Origin: Spirometra erinaceieuropaei
Lineage: Eukaryota; Platyhelminthes; Cestoda; Diphyllobothriidea; Diphyllobothriidae
DNA length: 64,000 bases
Assembly: GCA_902702965.1 (NCBI GenBank)
Contig: CACRXP010000168.1
Span: 234,570 to 298,569, forward strand
Reading direction: 5' to 3'
In this document: piece by piece, positions 22,024 through 34,000 of the stretch
How positions within the stretch are numbered: position 1 is the stretch's first letter
Layout: each line of letters opens with the position of its first letter
Translations under genes and position numbers: made by a program
Notes under the pieces: model-generated
Seen by the model: the letters and a program-made list of their open reading frames with translations, nothing else
What the model was told of the DNA's origin: nothing
Database searches by the model: none

Positions 22024-25000
22024 TGTGTGTCGGGTGATATTAGTTGCAGACAATCCGAGGAGCAACCGATCGGAACGGAGGACGGCGCTAGTGGCCCGGG
22101 AACTGGCCCGCTACAAGGTGGGCATCGTCGCACTCAGCGAGACCCGATTCTCCGGCCAAGGCCAACTGGAGGAGGTAGGTGCAGATTACGCCTTCTTCTG
22201 GAGTGGTCGACCCAGGGCAGAGCTACGAGCGCGAGTGTCGTCTTCGCCATCCGGAACGACATCGTGGGACGACTGCCTTGTTTGCCGCAGGGCATCAACA
22301 ATCGCCCGATGAGCCTCCGTCTGCCTCTCCGGCGGGGGGGGGGGGACAATTCGCCACCATAATTAGCGCCTACGCTCCCTCGTTGAGCAGCCCCGACGCC
22401 GCCTCAAGAGACAAATTCTACGAGGACCTGCACGCCCTCTTGGCGACTGTGTCGAAGGCGGACAAGTTGATTGTCCTTGGTGGTTTCAACGCCCACGTCG
22501 GCACAGACCATACTGCCTGGAGAGGAGTGCTGGATCCCCACGGTCTCCGCGGCTCAAACAAAAACGGACTGCTGCTCCTCCACACCAGCGCAGAACACCG
22601 CCTCATCCTGACGAACATCTTCTTCTGTCTGCCGGAGCGAGAGAAGACCACCTGGAGGCATCCTCGGTCGCGTCAGTGGCACCTGCTGGACTATGTCCTC
22701 GTCCGGAGGCGAGATCAGCGGGACGTGCTGGTGACGAAGGCGATCGCGGGTACTGACGGGTGGACCGACCATCGCCTCGTCATCCCGAAGATGCGTATTC
22801 GCCTACAGCCTCGCAGGAGACCACAAGGTAAGCGACCCCCAGGTAAGCTAAATGTTGCTTTGTTGTCTTTGCCCGCTCACCATCTGCATTTCAGCAATGA
22901 GCTAGACAACCTTTCCATCGCGGCCGTAGCCGCCGCTGCCGAGAACGCCTCCGTGGAGAACCGCTGGTGTCAACTGCGAGACACGGTCCAGTCGACGGCG
23001 CTCGTCGTCCTTGGTCGCGCTCCCCGTCAACACCAGGACTGGTTCGACGACAACGACGCCGCCATCAGCAATCTGCTTGCCGAGAAGAACCGCCTACACA
23101 AAGCCTACGTAGATCTACCCACTGAGGACAACAAAGCTGCCTTCTACCGCAGTCGCCGACAGCTTCAGCAACGACTGCGCGAGATGCAGGACGCCTGGAC
23201 TGCTCGCAAAGCTGAGGAGATCCAAGGCTACGCGGACCGCAACGAATGGAAGAACTTCTTCTCCGCGATCAAAGCTGTCTACGGTCCGCCGACGAAGGGC
23301 ACCGCTCCTCTCCTCAGCGCCGACGGTGGCACTCTCCTGACTGAGAAGACGCAAATCCTACAGCGATGAGCTGAGCATTTCCGAGGCGTCCTCAATCACC
23401 CCTCTGCCATCTCCGACGCCGCCATCGCCCGCTTGCCGCAAGTGGAGACCAAAGTGGACCTCGACCACCCGCCATCTCTCCAGGAGACCATCAGGGCCGT
23501 GCAGCAACTCTCCAGCAGGAAAGCACCCGGATCGGACACAATCCTTGCTGACGTCTACAAGCACGGCTGTCCACAACCCATGGACCACCTGACTGCGCTC
23601 TTTCAGGAGATGTGGCGTCAAGGGAAAGTCCCGCAATATTTTAAGGACGCAACAATCGTGCACCTATACAAGCGAAAAGGGAACCGCCAAGTCTGCAACA
23701 ATCACCTTGGCATCTCCTTGCCGTACATCGTCGGGAAGATCTTCGTTCGCATCCTGCTCAACCGCCTAAATAAACATCAGGAACAGTGCCTTCTACCGGA
23801 AAGCCAGTCGTCGTTATCGCGGGACCACGGATATGATCTTCGCAGCCCGTCAACTTCAGGAGAATTGCAAAGAGATGCGGACCAGCCTGTACTCTACCTT
23901 CGTGGACCTGACGAAAGCCTTCGACACGGTGAATCGTGAAGGACTGTGGAAGATTATGCAGAAATTCGGCTGTCCGGAGCGATTCACTCAGATGATGCGT
24001 CAGCTGCACGACGGTATGATGGCGTGAGTCACGGACAACGGAGCTGTCTCAGAGGCATTTGCCGTGACCAACGGAGTGATGCAGGGATGCGTGCTGGCGC
24101 CTACCCTCTTCAGTCTTATGTTCTCTGCCATGCTGATTGACGCATAACGCGACGAACGCCCAAGGATCCGCATCGCCTACTGGACGGACTGTCACCTCCT
24201 TAATCAATGGCGGTGCACTTCCAATCGCGCGTATCCACAACCACCGCTCACGAACTTCTCTTCGCCGACGACTGCGCCCTGAACACCACCTCGGAAGAGG
24301 AGATGCAACGGAGCATGGACCTGTCCTCCGTCGCCTGCGAGAACTTCGGTCTGCTCATTAACACGCAGAAGACGGTGGTGATGCATCAACCGCCACCCAA
24401 GTCCGCCGCAGCCCCCAACGCGTCGCCGCAAATCAGCGTGAACGGAACCCATCTGCAAGTGGTGGAGAACTTCCCGCAACACCAAGATTGATGACGAAGT
24501 CGCCAACAGGATCTCGAAAGCCAGTCGAGCCTTCGGTCGTCTCCAAAGCACAGTTTGGAATCGTCATGATCTTCAACTGGGCACGAAGCTGAAGATGTAC
24601 AGGGCCGTCATCCTGTCGACGCTACTGTACGGAGCGGAGACCTGGACAGTGTACGCAAAGCAGGCACGCCGTTTGAACCACTTCCACCTCAGTTGTCTTC
24701 GTCGCATCCTGAGGCTGAACTGGCAGGATCGAATCCCCGACACTGATGTGTTGGAACGGACGGGAATCGTCAGCATCTACACCATGCTGAGAAAAATGCA
24801 GCTGCGTTGGAGCGGCCCCCTGGTGCGCATGGACGACGAGCAACTACCCAAACGACTCTTCTACGGAGACGTCGCGACGGGTTCTCGCCGTCAAGGAGGC
24901 CAGATTCGCCGTTACAAGGATACTCTGAAGTCCTCCCTGAAGCGTCTGCAAATCAACCCGACCAACTGGGAAAAGCTCGCACTCGGCCGACCGACCTGGA

Positions 25001-25128
25001 GGAGGACAGTGAAGACAGGCGCTGCGATCTACGACGCCAATCGCATCGCTGCCGCCAAAGTGAAACACGAAGCCCGCAAATCACAACTTCACCCATTACG
25101 CAACGCACCCGCACAACCGCTCCCAACG
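22024..25128 (+). pseudogene. RTE ORF: endonuclease, RT and RT C-terminal domain (broken)
   Basis: Endonuclease: LARYKVGIVALSETRFSGQG, then [29 protein letters not shown] and [14 protein letters not shown] with [10 protein letters not shown] ten-base G run at 22334-22343 marks a frame change. RT: LSSRKAPGSDTILADVYKHG, YKRKGNRQVCNNHLGISL, STFVDLTKAFDTVNREGLWK, GVMQGCVLAPTLFSLMFSA and the catalytic ELLFADDCALN. C-terminal block: [20 protein letters not shown] and [20 protein letters not shown]. Visible damage includes TGA at 23367-23369 (a Trp in the sister copies), a frame change near 23.83 kb, TGA at 24025-24027 and TAA near 24146. It matches predicted proteins I remember from diphyllobothriid tapeworms. 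Confidence 0.87.
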
Positions 25129-26598
25129 TGTCCTTGATGTCAACGGACATTCCGGGCTCGAATCGGACTTGTTGGACATCTTCGGATCAACTGCGCCTCT
25201 CGACCAGCATCAACCATCGTCCCCCCGCCCGCCTCTTCCTCCTCCTCTCTGCCGCCAACTAACTCTGACGATTCTTCTGAACCACCACTCCCACCCTCCT
25301 TCTCCTCCTCCTCCACCACCTCCTCCTCCCACTCCTCCTCCTCCTCCACTGCTCCAACGACGGCCGCTCAGGCGACTGTCACGCGCGCAAATACCGACAC
25401 CACCACCACCTCCACCGACTCCAGCGATGAAGATCAGGACTACACCTGCCCTCACTGCGACCGCACCTTCACCTCACACATCGGCCTGGTCGGTCACTTG
25501 CGAATCCATCGCACAGAGCCTGGCGAACCAGTACCTGGAGCACCAACCTACACCCACCGCACTCGCCTCCACAGCCCACACTGCCCTCGCACCTTCAGAC
25601 ATCGCATGGGTCTTTTCGGCCACATGCGCATCCACGAGATCGGAACTGACCGCAGTACCGACTCATCCATCATGCCCATCCCCACACCTACTTCATCAAC
25701 CTGCGCACCCACCGCACTCCCCGCAATTAAAACCGACACCATCGACATCCCCTGCCCACACTGTCTACGCACATTCATCTCTCGCATCGGTCTGGTCGGT
25801 CACTTGCGAATCCATCACACAAAAACCGAAGGACCAGTGCCTGGAGCACCAACCTATACCCACCAAACTCGACTCAACTGATCATACTGTCTTTGCACAT
25901 TCAAGCGTCGCATGGGCATTTTCGGCCACATGCGCATTCACGAGAGCGGAACTGACCGCAATCCCGACACACCTATCACACCCAACACCACCACCATGCA
26001 AAACACTACCCTCGCTTCGTCACCCTACGCGCCGGTCAGCACCATCACCGCCTCCTCTGTAGCTGACACTAACACCACGTATTTCACCTCCCCACACTGC
26101 CCACGCACATTCACCTCACGCATTGGCTTGGTCGGTCAGTTGCGAATTCATTGCGCAGAGACTGGCGAACCAGTGCCTGGGGCACCAACCTATACCCACC
26201 ACGCTCGTCTCAACTGTTCATATTGCACTCGCACTTTCAGGCATCGCATGCGCCTATTCGGCCACATGCGCATCCACGAGAATGGAACTGACCGCAAACC
26301 CGACACACACACCACATCCAACACATCCACCACGCCTAGCCCTACCGTCGCTTCACCGCCCTGCGCGCCGATCACCAACACCACCGCCGGCTTCTCATGC
26401 CCACACTGTCCACGCGCATCTATTCACCGCATGAGTCCATTAAGCCACATGCGCGTCTACGAAAACCCGAGGCAGACATCCGCCGGCTGCGCCACACCAT
26501 CATCGCATATCAACACCATCCACCTCGAGCACCCAAATTTCACCTCATGCGCAAGTAGGAAGTGTCTCCATGTGCCCCCCCCCCAGTTGCATGTGTGA
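25129..26598 (+). pseudogene. C2H2 zinc-finger tail of the RTE ORF
   Basis: The frame of the RT C-terminus continues past TGA 25135-25137 into zinc fingers. Fingers start at 25129, 25447, 25573, 25753, 25879, 26089, 26215 and 26398. Two kinds alternate: type A (CPHCxRTFxSxIGLVGHLRIH) and type B (CPHCPRTFRHRMGLFGHMRIH). Each A-to-B step is exactly 126 nt, joined by GEPVPGAPTYTH. A Ser/Thr/Pro linker separates the first finger from the rest. Damage: the first Cys is Ser in the fingers at 25573 and 26089, stop codons lie at 25135 and 25879, and a zinc His is Gln in the 26089 finger. The likely role is binding nucleic acid for target or template choice, which is inference. Confidence 0.85.
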
Positions 26599-27512
26599 CT
26601 CGAGTCTGAGACTATCACGGCACATCAAGCGCTGTGGCTTAGACGGCGGCTGAATGACGCCCAACTCAGTCCAAGCAGTCTGCCCAGTTTTGCGTGGTAT
26701 ATGGTGGGCTGAGAAGCAGGCTGAACCAGCTCCTTCTAAACGTGAACAACAGCACGCATGTGAGACGCATGCCGCTCAACCCCCGTTGTGTGAGATCCTG
26801 GGGCTCATGTTTTGGGGGCCAGATCGTGCATGTGGCGCGCGCAGACAAGGTCATTAGATATGTCAGCCACCGTGCCCATTCCCCGAATCAGTCAACTGAC
26901 CGGCTCGGACAGTGGCTGGGGTGTGGGAATGGGAGGGGAGAATGAGGTCGACAACTCAGCGCATTTTCCTTACAACAAACAATCTAACGTGCTTCAAGCT
27001 CTCACGGTGCGCTAGAAGCCGTGGCGTGGATGGTTGCCAACTGACGGAACAACTTAGACCTCGCATTTGGCCCAATGTTGTGTGTTTGCGTGAAGTGGTT
27101 GGCTGGTGGTCTGAGAGTCACGCTGCAATGGCTGCTTCCTAATGTGGCCTCTATGGCACTCCCACTCCGTGGGCTCCGAGCCAGGCGTCGGCGGCACGCC
27201 CGGGTGCGACTTCGGTCGTGCCAGCCTCCATTCTCTTTGTTGCTTTTGGTCAAAATCCTGGTCCTTTGTTGTTTGAAACAGGGGGTGCGGAGTGGAGCGC
27301 CAAGGTGAAGATCCGTCAGAGCCATCCACCCGTATCCTCCTCCGCCTCCGGTTTTCTTTACTCTGTCTTGACACCGGACTCAGACGGGGGAGGAGGAGAG
27401 AGTGTAGGTAGATGCAGAGCAAGTCTACTGGCAATATAAACCCCTGCGCAAGTCACCGTCCCTGCCCTCACCCTGCTGTGAGCATCCCCGGATGCGACGG
27501 TCGAACTATCTT
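26599..27512 (+). mobile_element. RTE 3' UTR
   Basis: Non-coding, with strong similarity in reverse to 44.3-45.0 kb (for example GATCGTGCATG near 26822 and its counterpart near 44930) and to 12.2-12.6 kb. It ends GCATCCCCGGATGC-GACGGTCGAACT, a hairpin followed by the shared terminal motif, and then TG-rich sequence. Confidence 0.65.
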
Positions 27513-28155
27513 GTGTGTGCGTGAGTGAGTGCGGGTAGGACGGGGTGCTGTAATGGGCCAGATCTGTATTGTTCTACTACGGGTTTTCACGAAGGTGCAT
27601 GTGATTAAATAGGTTCAAGCGGTTGCGCAGGATAGGTGGTAGACAGCAGGCGACGGGTTATCACCGAGGTCTGATCCGTGAATAAGCCTAGTAACTGGGA
27701 TGATGGGATGAAACAGGTCAGTGCATGTCAAACACGACAAATGACAATCACCATGGTATATCAGTCAGAGATATGAGATAGCGTGGTCAAGGTTTTGGAG
27801 GATGAAGAGTAGGGAAACAACCATTTAGGGCACGTGGTGCAAGGCGTACCACGTGGCCAAGCTGTTTACACAACCCCTAGTTTCCTTCTTGTTGCAGCGG
27901 TCTAAAGTTGACATACGGGAGGGGGTCGGCCTTGCGCGATAGACTGCCTTGGACGCCAACGGTGGATCTGCAGCCTGGCCGATTCCCCAGTACTTTACTA
28001 TACAGGCGCTGTCAAATGCAAACGCCAAACGTAATTAGACGTCGCGGACATATTCGATGGACTGGTATGATTGCTTCTGGGTTCCGAAACGTACGGTCAC
28101 CCGCGTTGCATGCCACGGTACCTTCACCTGACTGCACTACAGACCCTATCGCCTA
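27513..28155. other. Spacer between RTE and PLE
   Basis: No gene seen. A short stretch near 27575-27600 (TTTTCACGAAGGTGCATGTGA) is repeated in the same direction near 45160-45183, so some of it is repeat-derived. Confidence 0.3.
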
Positions 28156-29904
28156 TTGGCCTGCGAGGCGGGTGCGGACAAAGATATGGACAAAGATATT
28201 ATAGTGCTGCCGGCCGACAAAGGAAGAGAAACAGTTGTGATGAACCGCGTTGATTACAACGAGAAGGCACAAGCTCTCCTGGACGACCAACAATCCTACA
28301 GGTCCGCACCCGCCTCGCAGGCCAAATCGATGATTGGCCAGCTGACTGGACTCTTAAGCCGACTCCGGCGTAACAATGTAATCTCGCCAGACGAATGACG
28401 CCAGATAAAACCAACCGACACGGCGTTGGCCAGGTTCTACGGACTACCAAAAATACACAAACCCAACGTTCCTCTGCGGCCAATCGTGGCCCTGAAAGGC
28501 AGCCCCACATACAATTTAGCCAAATGGATGTCCCGAAAGCTCAATTTTCTCCGAGAGGGCTCTGTGACGTCCGTCAATTCGGCCTCCCAATTCCTTGCCG
28601 ACATTCGGGGAAAAACTATTCAACCCGACCAAATCATGGTATCCCTCGACGTTGTCTCACTTTTCACGTCCATCCCACCAGACTTGGCGCGCGACGTGCT
28701 ACGCAAACGCCTCGAAGAAAAGTACAACGAAACGACAGGGCCGCTAAAGATCCAGCACCTAATGCAGCTCTTTGCATTCTGCCAACGAACCTTTTTCACC
28801 TTCGATGGCAGAACATACTAACCAATCAAAGGAACACCCATGGGTTCCCCAATATCCAGCCTAGTTGCGGAGTTGGTCCTACAAGAGCCGGAAAAGGTTG
28901 CTTTCAGCCATTACAAACCTGCGTTTTGGCGCCGATACGTGGACGATACATTCGTCATTATTGAAAAGGACAAGCTATCGGGTTTTCAAGACCTACTTAA
29001 CAGCATATTCCCCGACATTCAGTTTACAAGAGAAGACGAGGAGGACGAAAAACTACCCTTCCTGGACGTGCTCGTCACGCGCACACCTGACGGTGAACTC
29101 AGCACTACAGTGTATAGGAAGGCGACCAATACAACCCAGGTCCTCAACTATCATAGCAACCACCCATTGGTGCACAAACGGGGCTGCGTGATGGCGCTTT
29201 TCGACCGGGTAAAAACGCACTGTAGCGAGCCCGAAGGAAGGATGCAAGAACTACGGCATCTCCGGGACCAATTAACAAAGAACGGCTACCCAAATAGCTT
29301 TATCAGTAGCTGCATACGCGCACACCCACGCCGGACAAACGGAAGAGAGACACCAACAATTTGGCACTCCCTACCGTACATAAAGAATGTGTCCGAAGCT
29401 ACAGAACGCATTGCGTCAGAGCTAGGCGTGGGCATCGCTCATCATCCGGCGGCCACCATGCGTAGCAGGATCATGAAAATGAAGGATCGGCTGGACGCAG
29501 GTGAACAGTCGGGCGTAGTCTATCGAATCCCGTGCCAAAACTGTCCTTGCCACTACACAGGCCAGACAGGACGACGTCTGAGCTCACGAATACTTGAGCA
29601 CAAACGGGCCGTTCGGAGAGGCGACCCACTGTCTCAAGTAGCCGCTCACACGCTCGAGGAAGGGCATGAGTTCGACTTCGCCAACACGCGGATATTGGCG
29701 CGAGCCGGCAACAAGACAGAGCGAGAGCTGTTGGAGGCGTGGGTGTCGGACACCAACTCCATCAACAGACACATCGATTTGCCTGCGTGTTATCACGCGC
29801 TCCGCCCACGCAGCCAGGTAGCGCAGCTCACACCGTCGCGAAGTGCAAATGGCGTCACCACGCCGGGGGAACATCGTGGACCAGGCGGCACAAACCCTAC
29901 CTAG
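28156..29904 (+). pseudogene. PLE reverse transcriptase + GIY-YIG endonuclease
   Basis: One continuous frame of 583 codons, interrupted only by TGA at 28396-28398 and TAA at 28819-28821. Motifs in order: PADKGRETVVMNRVDYNEKA, LARFYGLPKIHKPNVPLRPI, VSLDVVSLFTSIP, KGTPMGSPISSLVAELVLQ, RRYVDDTFVII (catalytic) and LPFLDVLVTRT. The endonuclease part reads SGVVYRIPCQNCPCHYTGQT, RRLSSRILEHKRAVRRGD, HEFDFANTRILARAG and SDTNSINRHIDLPACYHALR. It has the two-Cys linker typical of Penelope. Both stops look like simple point changes, so the copy was recently functional apart from its missing N-terminus. Confidence 0.88.
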
Positions 29905-29977
29905 CCACGGACGTACTCCCCCCCCCCGCAAGGATGAACGATATAAATGTTCACAATTTGCTGCACTCGAGTAACCT

Positions 29978-30007
29978 CTGATGATGAACTCTAGTTCGAG
30001 TTCGAAA
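29978..30007 (+). ncRNA. Hammerhead-ribozyme-like motif in PLE 3' UTR
   Basis: CTGATGA (29978-29984), one T, stem II GAACTC (29986-29991), loop TAGTTC, GAGTTC (29998-30003) and GAAA (30004-30007). The core matches the hammerhead consensus CUGANGA-stem-GAAA exactly, and stem II is a perfect 6-bp helix. One unpaired T after the core is shared with the other PLE family. Stem III, stem I and the NUH cleavage site were not settled by eye. Confidence 0.55.
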
Positions 30008-30202
30008 GCTCAGGCAAATAAACTTACTGTCCCAGTGATCGTGCCTTCGCCTTCTTTTAAACAAGAACCTGGGATGCGTATATTCTCTTCCATTCATGTA
30101 TGATGTTGAACACAAGCGCCCTTTGTGTCCCTCTCTGTCTTGGTCCCGATATTCGCCTACATACTACCACCCAGAATACTGCAGCATAAACAGCAATTCT
30201 AG

Positions 30203-30691
30203 ACACACTGGCGCGGCCCCGCTCGAGGGCTTACGATACCTCTGGGTATCCAGTTGTCGCTAAGGCGTCCCAAGTCTAATAATCCTTACCAGAAAAAAAA
30301 CGCATCCCAAACCCCAGCTCCGGCAGTGTTTCCACCAGCTCAGGTCGCAGAGGAAGTGGCTACTCGCGACACAAGAGGGCGAGTTCGCTTTGCGATCGAT
30401 GACAGCCACCACTCAGCCTCTGCCAGTCAAATCAGCCGCTTGGCAGTTGAGTGAAATCACCCTCCATCTTCTCTTTCCCTTCCAGACACAATCAATCTTT
30501 CAGTTGACGAACAGGCAAACCAAGCCAGTTCGCTTACCTTCGAGGCGTCCCTGGCTCCCGTATGGACACAATGGGTGGAGAATTCAATACGAAACCCGGA
30601 TCCACGCACACTGCTATTAAGTACATCGCCTCGCCGTCCAATAAAATGGCACTACTGGACCTCTCCCACCGCGCATATGGTTTCCGACTAA
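30203..30691 (+). pseudogene. Unidentified open frame with one in-frame stop
   Basis: A frame of 163 codons is open except for TGA at 30452-30454. It reads SLRRPKSNNPYQKKN, then TRDTRGRVRFAIDD (RVRF fits a PP1-docking RVxF motif), SLTFEASLAPVWTQWVENSI and SPRPIKWHYW. The second half looks protein-like. A pyrimidine-rich CAG acceptor at 30485 and a possible GTGAAA donor at 30451 would remove the stop, but that 35-nt intron does not keep the frame. AATAAA lies at about 30762. It could be the last exon of an unknown gene converging on NDUFB10, or a pseudogene. I do not recognise the family. Confidence 0.3.
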
Positions 30692-30720
30692 ACGGCAACA
30701 AGAAGCTCACAATGCAACTT

Positions 30721-30726
30721 TTTATT
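30721..30726 (-). promoter_or_regulatory. Candidate polyadenylation signal for NDUFB10
   Basis: AATAAA on the minus strand, about 340 nt beyond the NDUFB10 stop. Another AATAAA on the same strand lies near 30828, closer to the stop. Choice by position only. Confidence 0.3.
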
Positions 30727-31063
30727 AGTGTTTAGAAGGGGCAGAAGATAGTAAGCGGAATAATAAAACTAGAGTGCACCAGTGACAAACGATGGGGAAG
30801 AATTCCTAGGTCACAGTGCACAGGGCTGCTTTTATTGCTAAGGGACTGTGGAGATGGACGGTGGTGGCTCTTTAATGACCAGGAGGAGGAGGAAGTCTAA
30901 AAGAGAAACCGACTGGACATGACTGAGCAAAAGCAGCAAGAAAATATACCCAACCAATGCAACACCCAACACTACCGAGTCAGAAGAATTCGGCCAATCA
31001 AACGAAGGGACTCACATAAAAATGCGCAAGTGCGCCAGACACCGTTGTGCTGCAGCCTCAATT

Positions 31064-34000
31064 TCACATCTTCAATTCTTTAGGTAGTTTAACATGGCCG
31101 GTATACTTGCGTAGGACGGAAACTGCGGAGTCGGCCTCCTTGTCATCATCGCTAGGCTTCGCCTGTTGAGCACCGATTGGCCCGTGCTCTCGCTCCCACA
31201 ACATTCTGTGCTTCTGCTTCATAAAGGCGTCTCGAACATCGGTCCAGAAATGGAGTTCGCCATCTGTGCAACGTCGGAGAAATTCTACAGTTAGGGTTGC
31301 ATGGTCGCGGACGATAAGCGTAATAGCAGACTGAGTACATAAGACATGCCTTAAAACCACAACACATCGGGTTCGTTGTGGCCGACCAAGCTGTACGACC
31401 TCATGCCACCGCGGCCACTTCAATTGGTTCAGGTATGATTTCACAGAAGTAGAATTAGTTCGTGTGAATTGCGCGGCAATGGCACCTATGGCGTCTTTCA
31501 GGATTGTGTTTTTTGTCCACTCCAGCTACGCGACAGACTGGGCCTTTTGGCATGTGCTAACAGGTTACTCCAGTGATACATTAGGTCACGGCCTGCGTAT
31601 TCTAAACTACACTGATAATGTTGACACACCGGGGGGTTGCTTTACAAAAATGCAGCCTGTTGTTCCAGATGGTCGCGAAGGCGGCTGAAATGGGCCTGAA
31701 GATTACCTCCTAGGGTTTAGCGGTTGGATGTATACTTCCGCTCATTGTAGATGGTTGAATTCTCAGAACAACCTCTGTAATTTTGGGTTGCATTGTCTGC
31801 AAAAGGGAAGGGGTAACAGTGAGATTCAGTCTCAGATCAGAGACGAGTACAGCTTTCATCTGAAATCGTCCTAAGATCGATAACGGGCATTAGATCAACC
31901 AAAATACCAAGCCGTGGGAACGCGGGACCTCCGTTATAACAATCCTCCTAGAAAGATGTGACGTAGGGTCCATGCGCTCGGACAAACGACTGTGCTTGCG
32001 ACTCCCTTCTCTGAATTTGTCATTGTCCCTCTCCTCCCCAAAAACAGGCCACGCCGTAGATGTGCTGGACCAACACGGGGGCCCCAGTGGGTTCTAGCAG
32101 GCATTATCGGAATGCACACCATAACCAATGCCAACATTCGGGGTGCGGTGGCAGGTCCCGTCGCCGGTCCACGTCGCGCAAACGGTTAACATCGTCGGGC
32201 ACGACGGTCGAACTGTCGAATTCTTACGCGTTTTCAATCCAAAAATGCGTAAACTGGGCCAGGAACACTGCCTGTTAACTGCGCCTTTCTCACTCGTCGA
32301 CCATGATAGCTCAGTCACGCGCTGAAACCAACATTACCCGAGATGTAACCTCCCCTGAACCTGATCCTGGCCGGTCAGACCATAATGTTGGCTAACTGAA
32401 GACATGGCTGACTTCGAGCGCATCTTCAGCTTTGCTGTCTGCGGTCTATGTGGCTAGTGTGTCAAGAGGCTTAGCTACGCCCGGAAGTCTGCTACTGACC
32501 GACTGTGATGGAAGGGAATCATCGTGACGCAGTGAAACTAGGAAATTAAACTGGCAAGATCAGTTGGGAGGTAGATTACCGCAAGTATATAATGCAAACG
32601 ACCACCAAATGAAAAGGTATCATAGTAATGAAATTCCGAGCAAGACCATGTTTTCCGGTAGGGAAAGTCCCGAAATTTGCCCCTCCCTTGACAATAGCGG
32701 TGGTAATGAGATCGAGTCTCCGCATGGCTAGGAAAATGTGTCTCGGTATCTTTGTCAGCAATGAAAATGAAGGCGCACATCAAAAGGAAAGGAGTGCGGA
32801 AAACGTTACTTTCAAATTGGATCGGTAGATAAATGGAAGAAGGAGCAGCTAAAATGTCTCCCGGACGTAGCCCAGGAGGCTAACACTGCTTTGTCGTCCA
32901 GACATATAACCAGTATTTTCCTCGCTACATAAGGAATCCAAGGTTGCTAAGTGCGTCGTCGTACTTCCGTCGAATCAACAGGACTTTAATGCACGTTTGG
33001 AGTTCTGTGCAGGTAAGCGTCCAGCAGCCATACAGTATATGAATTCCCCGATATTAGACACGACGCAATCTACGGAAGACAGATCTCCGTTTAATCTCTG
33101 ACTGTCATAGAGCGTGAGATTTCACTAGGGGGCGAGTTACAAAGAGTTCCGTCAAAGGGATGAAAGCGAATTTTAGGTTCTCTTCTCCAAGTCAAGTTAC
33201 ACAGACGGCTAGTAAATCAGTGGGATTCTAAGGAAGGCCACAACATGGCTGCCAAAACGAAACGACGACCTTTTATTTACGGCATCAAGATCGGACGTTT
33301 GATTTTAAAAAGTTAAGTTATTCTGTCGGAACGGTCAAGTGAGGGTGAAGTCGGACCGAAACATCACTGACGGTCTGAAGACCCTCACACAGACCGCTGA
33401 AACTAGGCCTCAAAAAGACGGCTTCTTTTGCCAACGCAAAAATGAGACCAAAAGGTGATGACAAAGACTGCCCTAAGACACTCAAAGACCGTCAGTAGAT
33501 AAGTTCCTGATGCAAATGGAGAAGACGGGGGACAACCCGATCAGAGCCGGGGGAGGGTGTGAATTCTCCAAGCGTCTTCGCAACTTCGACGAACAACCTG
33601 CCACCACCTTTTTCCCGGAACAAAATTTCGCCCCTCTCCAGCTTATACAGTGTTGCGCGGTCCTCTTTTCTCAGGGAAGGCCGCTGCAATGTCGAGGCTG
33701 CGCAACAATGGAACGAAAACAGTGGATGGCATCGCCGTTTACGTCTATACGTCTTGTTCCGATAATGGTGTCCAAGGTTCATGAGGCGATTGAATAGATA
33801 TTGAAGATTAAATCATTTCTTACGACTCACGTTCAACCATCCTCGCACTTATCGTCAATAATGTGAGTAGGAAGAAGGGGGATAACTACTGTAGCACAAG
33901 TGTAATTGATGCTACTAGAAACGGCACTGTCATTGTCACTCTCGGGTGATTTCAAAATATGCGTGATTTGAGACCGAGACACAGCCCAGACGGGTATTGA

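Larger units (their letters stand above)
22024..27512 (+). mobile_element. RTE-like LINE with C-terminal zinc-finger tail
   Basis: A single long ORF can be followed in order through endonuclease, RT, RT C-terminal domain and a run of C2H2-type fingers, followed by about 900 bp of 3' UTR. The 3' UTR is shared with copies at 12.2 and 44.3 kb and ends in GACGGTCGAAC. The ORF is broken by stops and frameshifts, so the copy is dead, but the domains are easy to read. Diverged relatives occupy 7.8-8.9, 10.1-11.2, 44.3-52.6 and 53.6-55.5 kb. The RTE label rests on the endonuclease-RT style ([15 protein letters not shown]) and should be tested by phylogeny. Confidence 0.88.
28156..30085 (+). mobile_element. 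Penelope-like element, nearly open copy
   Basis: A second PLE family, distinct from the one at 18-19.5 kb. The coding part starts at ADKDMDKDIIVLPADKG, so the N-terminal ~100 codons of a normal PLE RT are missing. The 3' UTR holds a hammerhead-like motif (29978-30007) and ends near CAAGAACCTGGG, which resembles the outer end of the other PLE. No target-site duplication was found by eye. Confidence 0.87.

Noticed and set aside
22334..22343. G-quadruplex or regulatory element at the ten-base G run
   Set aside because: A single G run without partner runs. It is better explained as a homopolymer change causing the frameshift in the decayed RTE endonuclease.
25169..26062. 297-codon Pro/Thr-rich frame overlapping the zinc-finger tail
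   Set aside because: It is a shadow frame of the finger-encoding frame. The Cys/His periodicity is only in the other frame.
33492..33782. 96-codon minus-strand frame in NDUFB10 intron 2
   Set aside because: Not recognised, starts near a non-ATG codon, and both strands are open over the same stretch.
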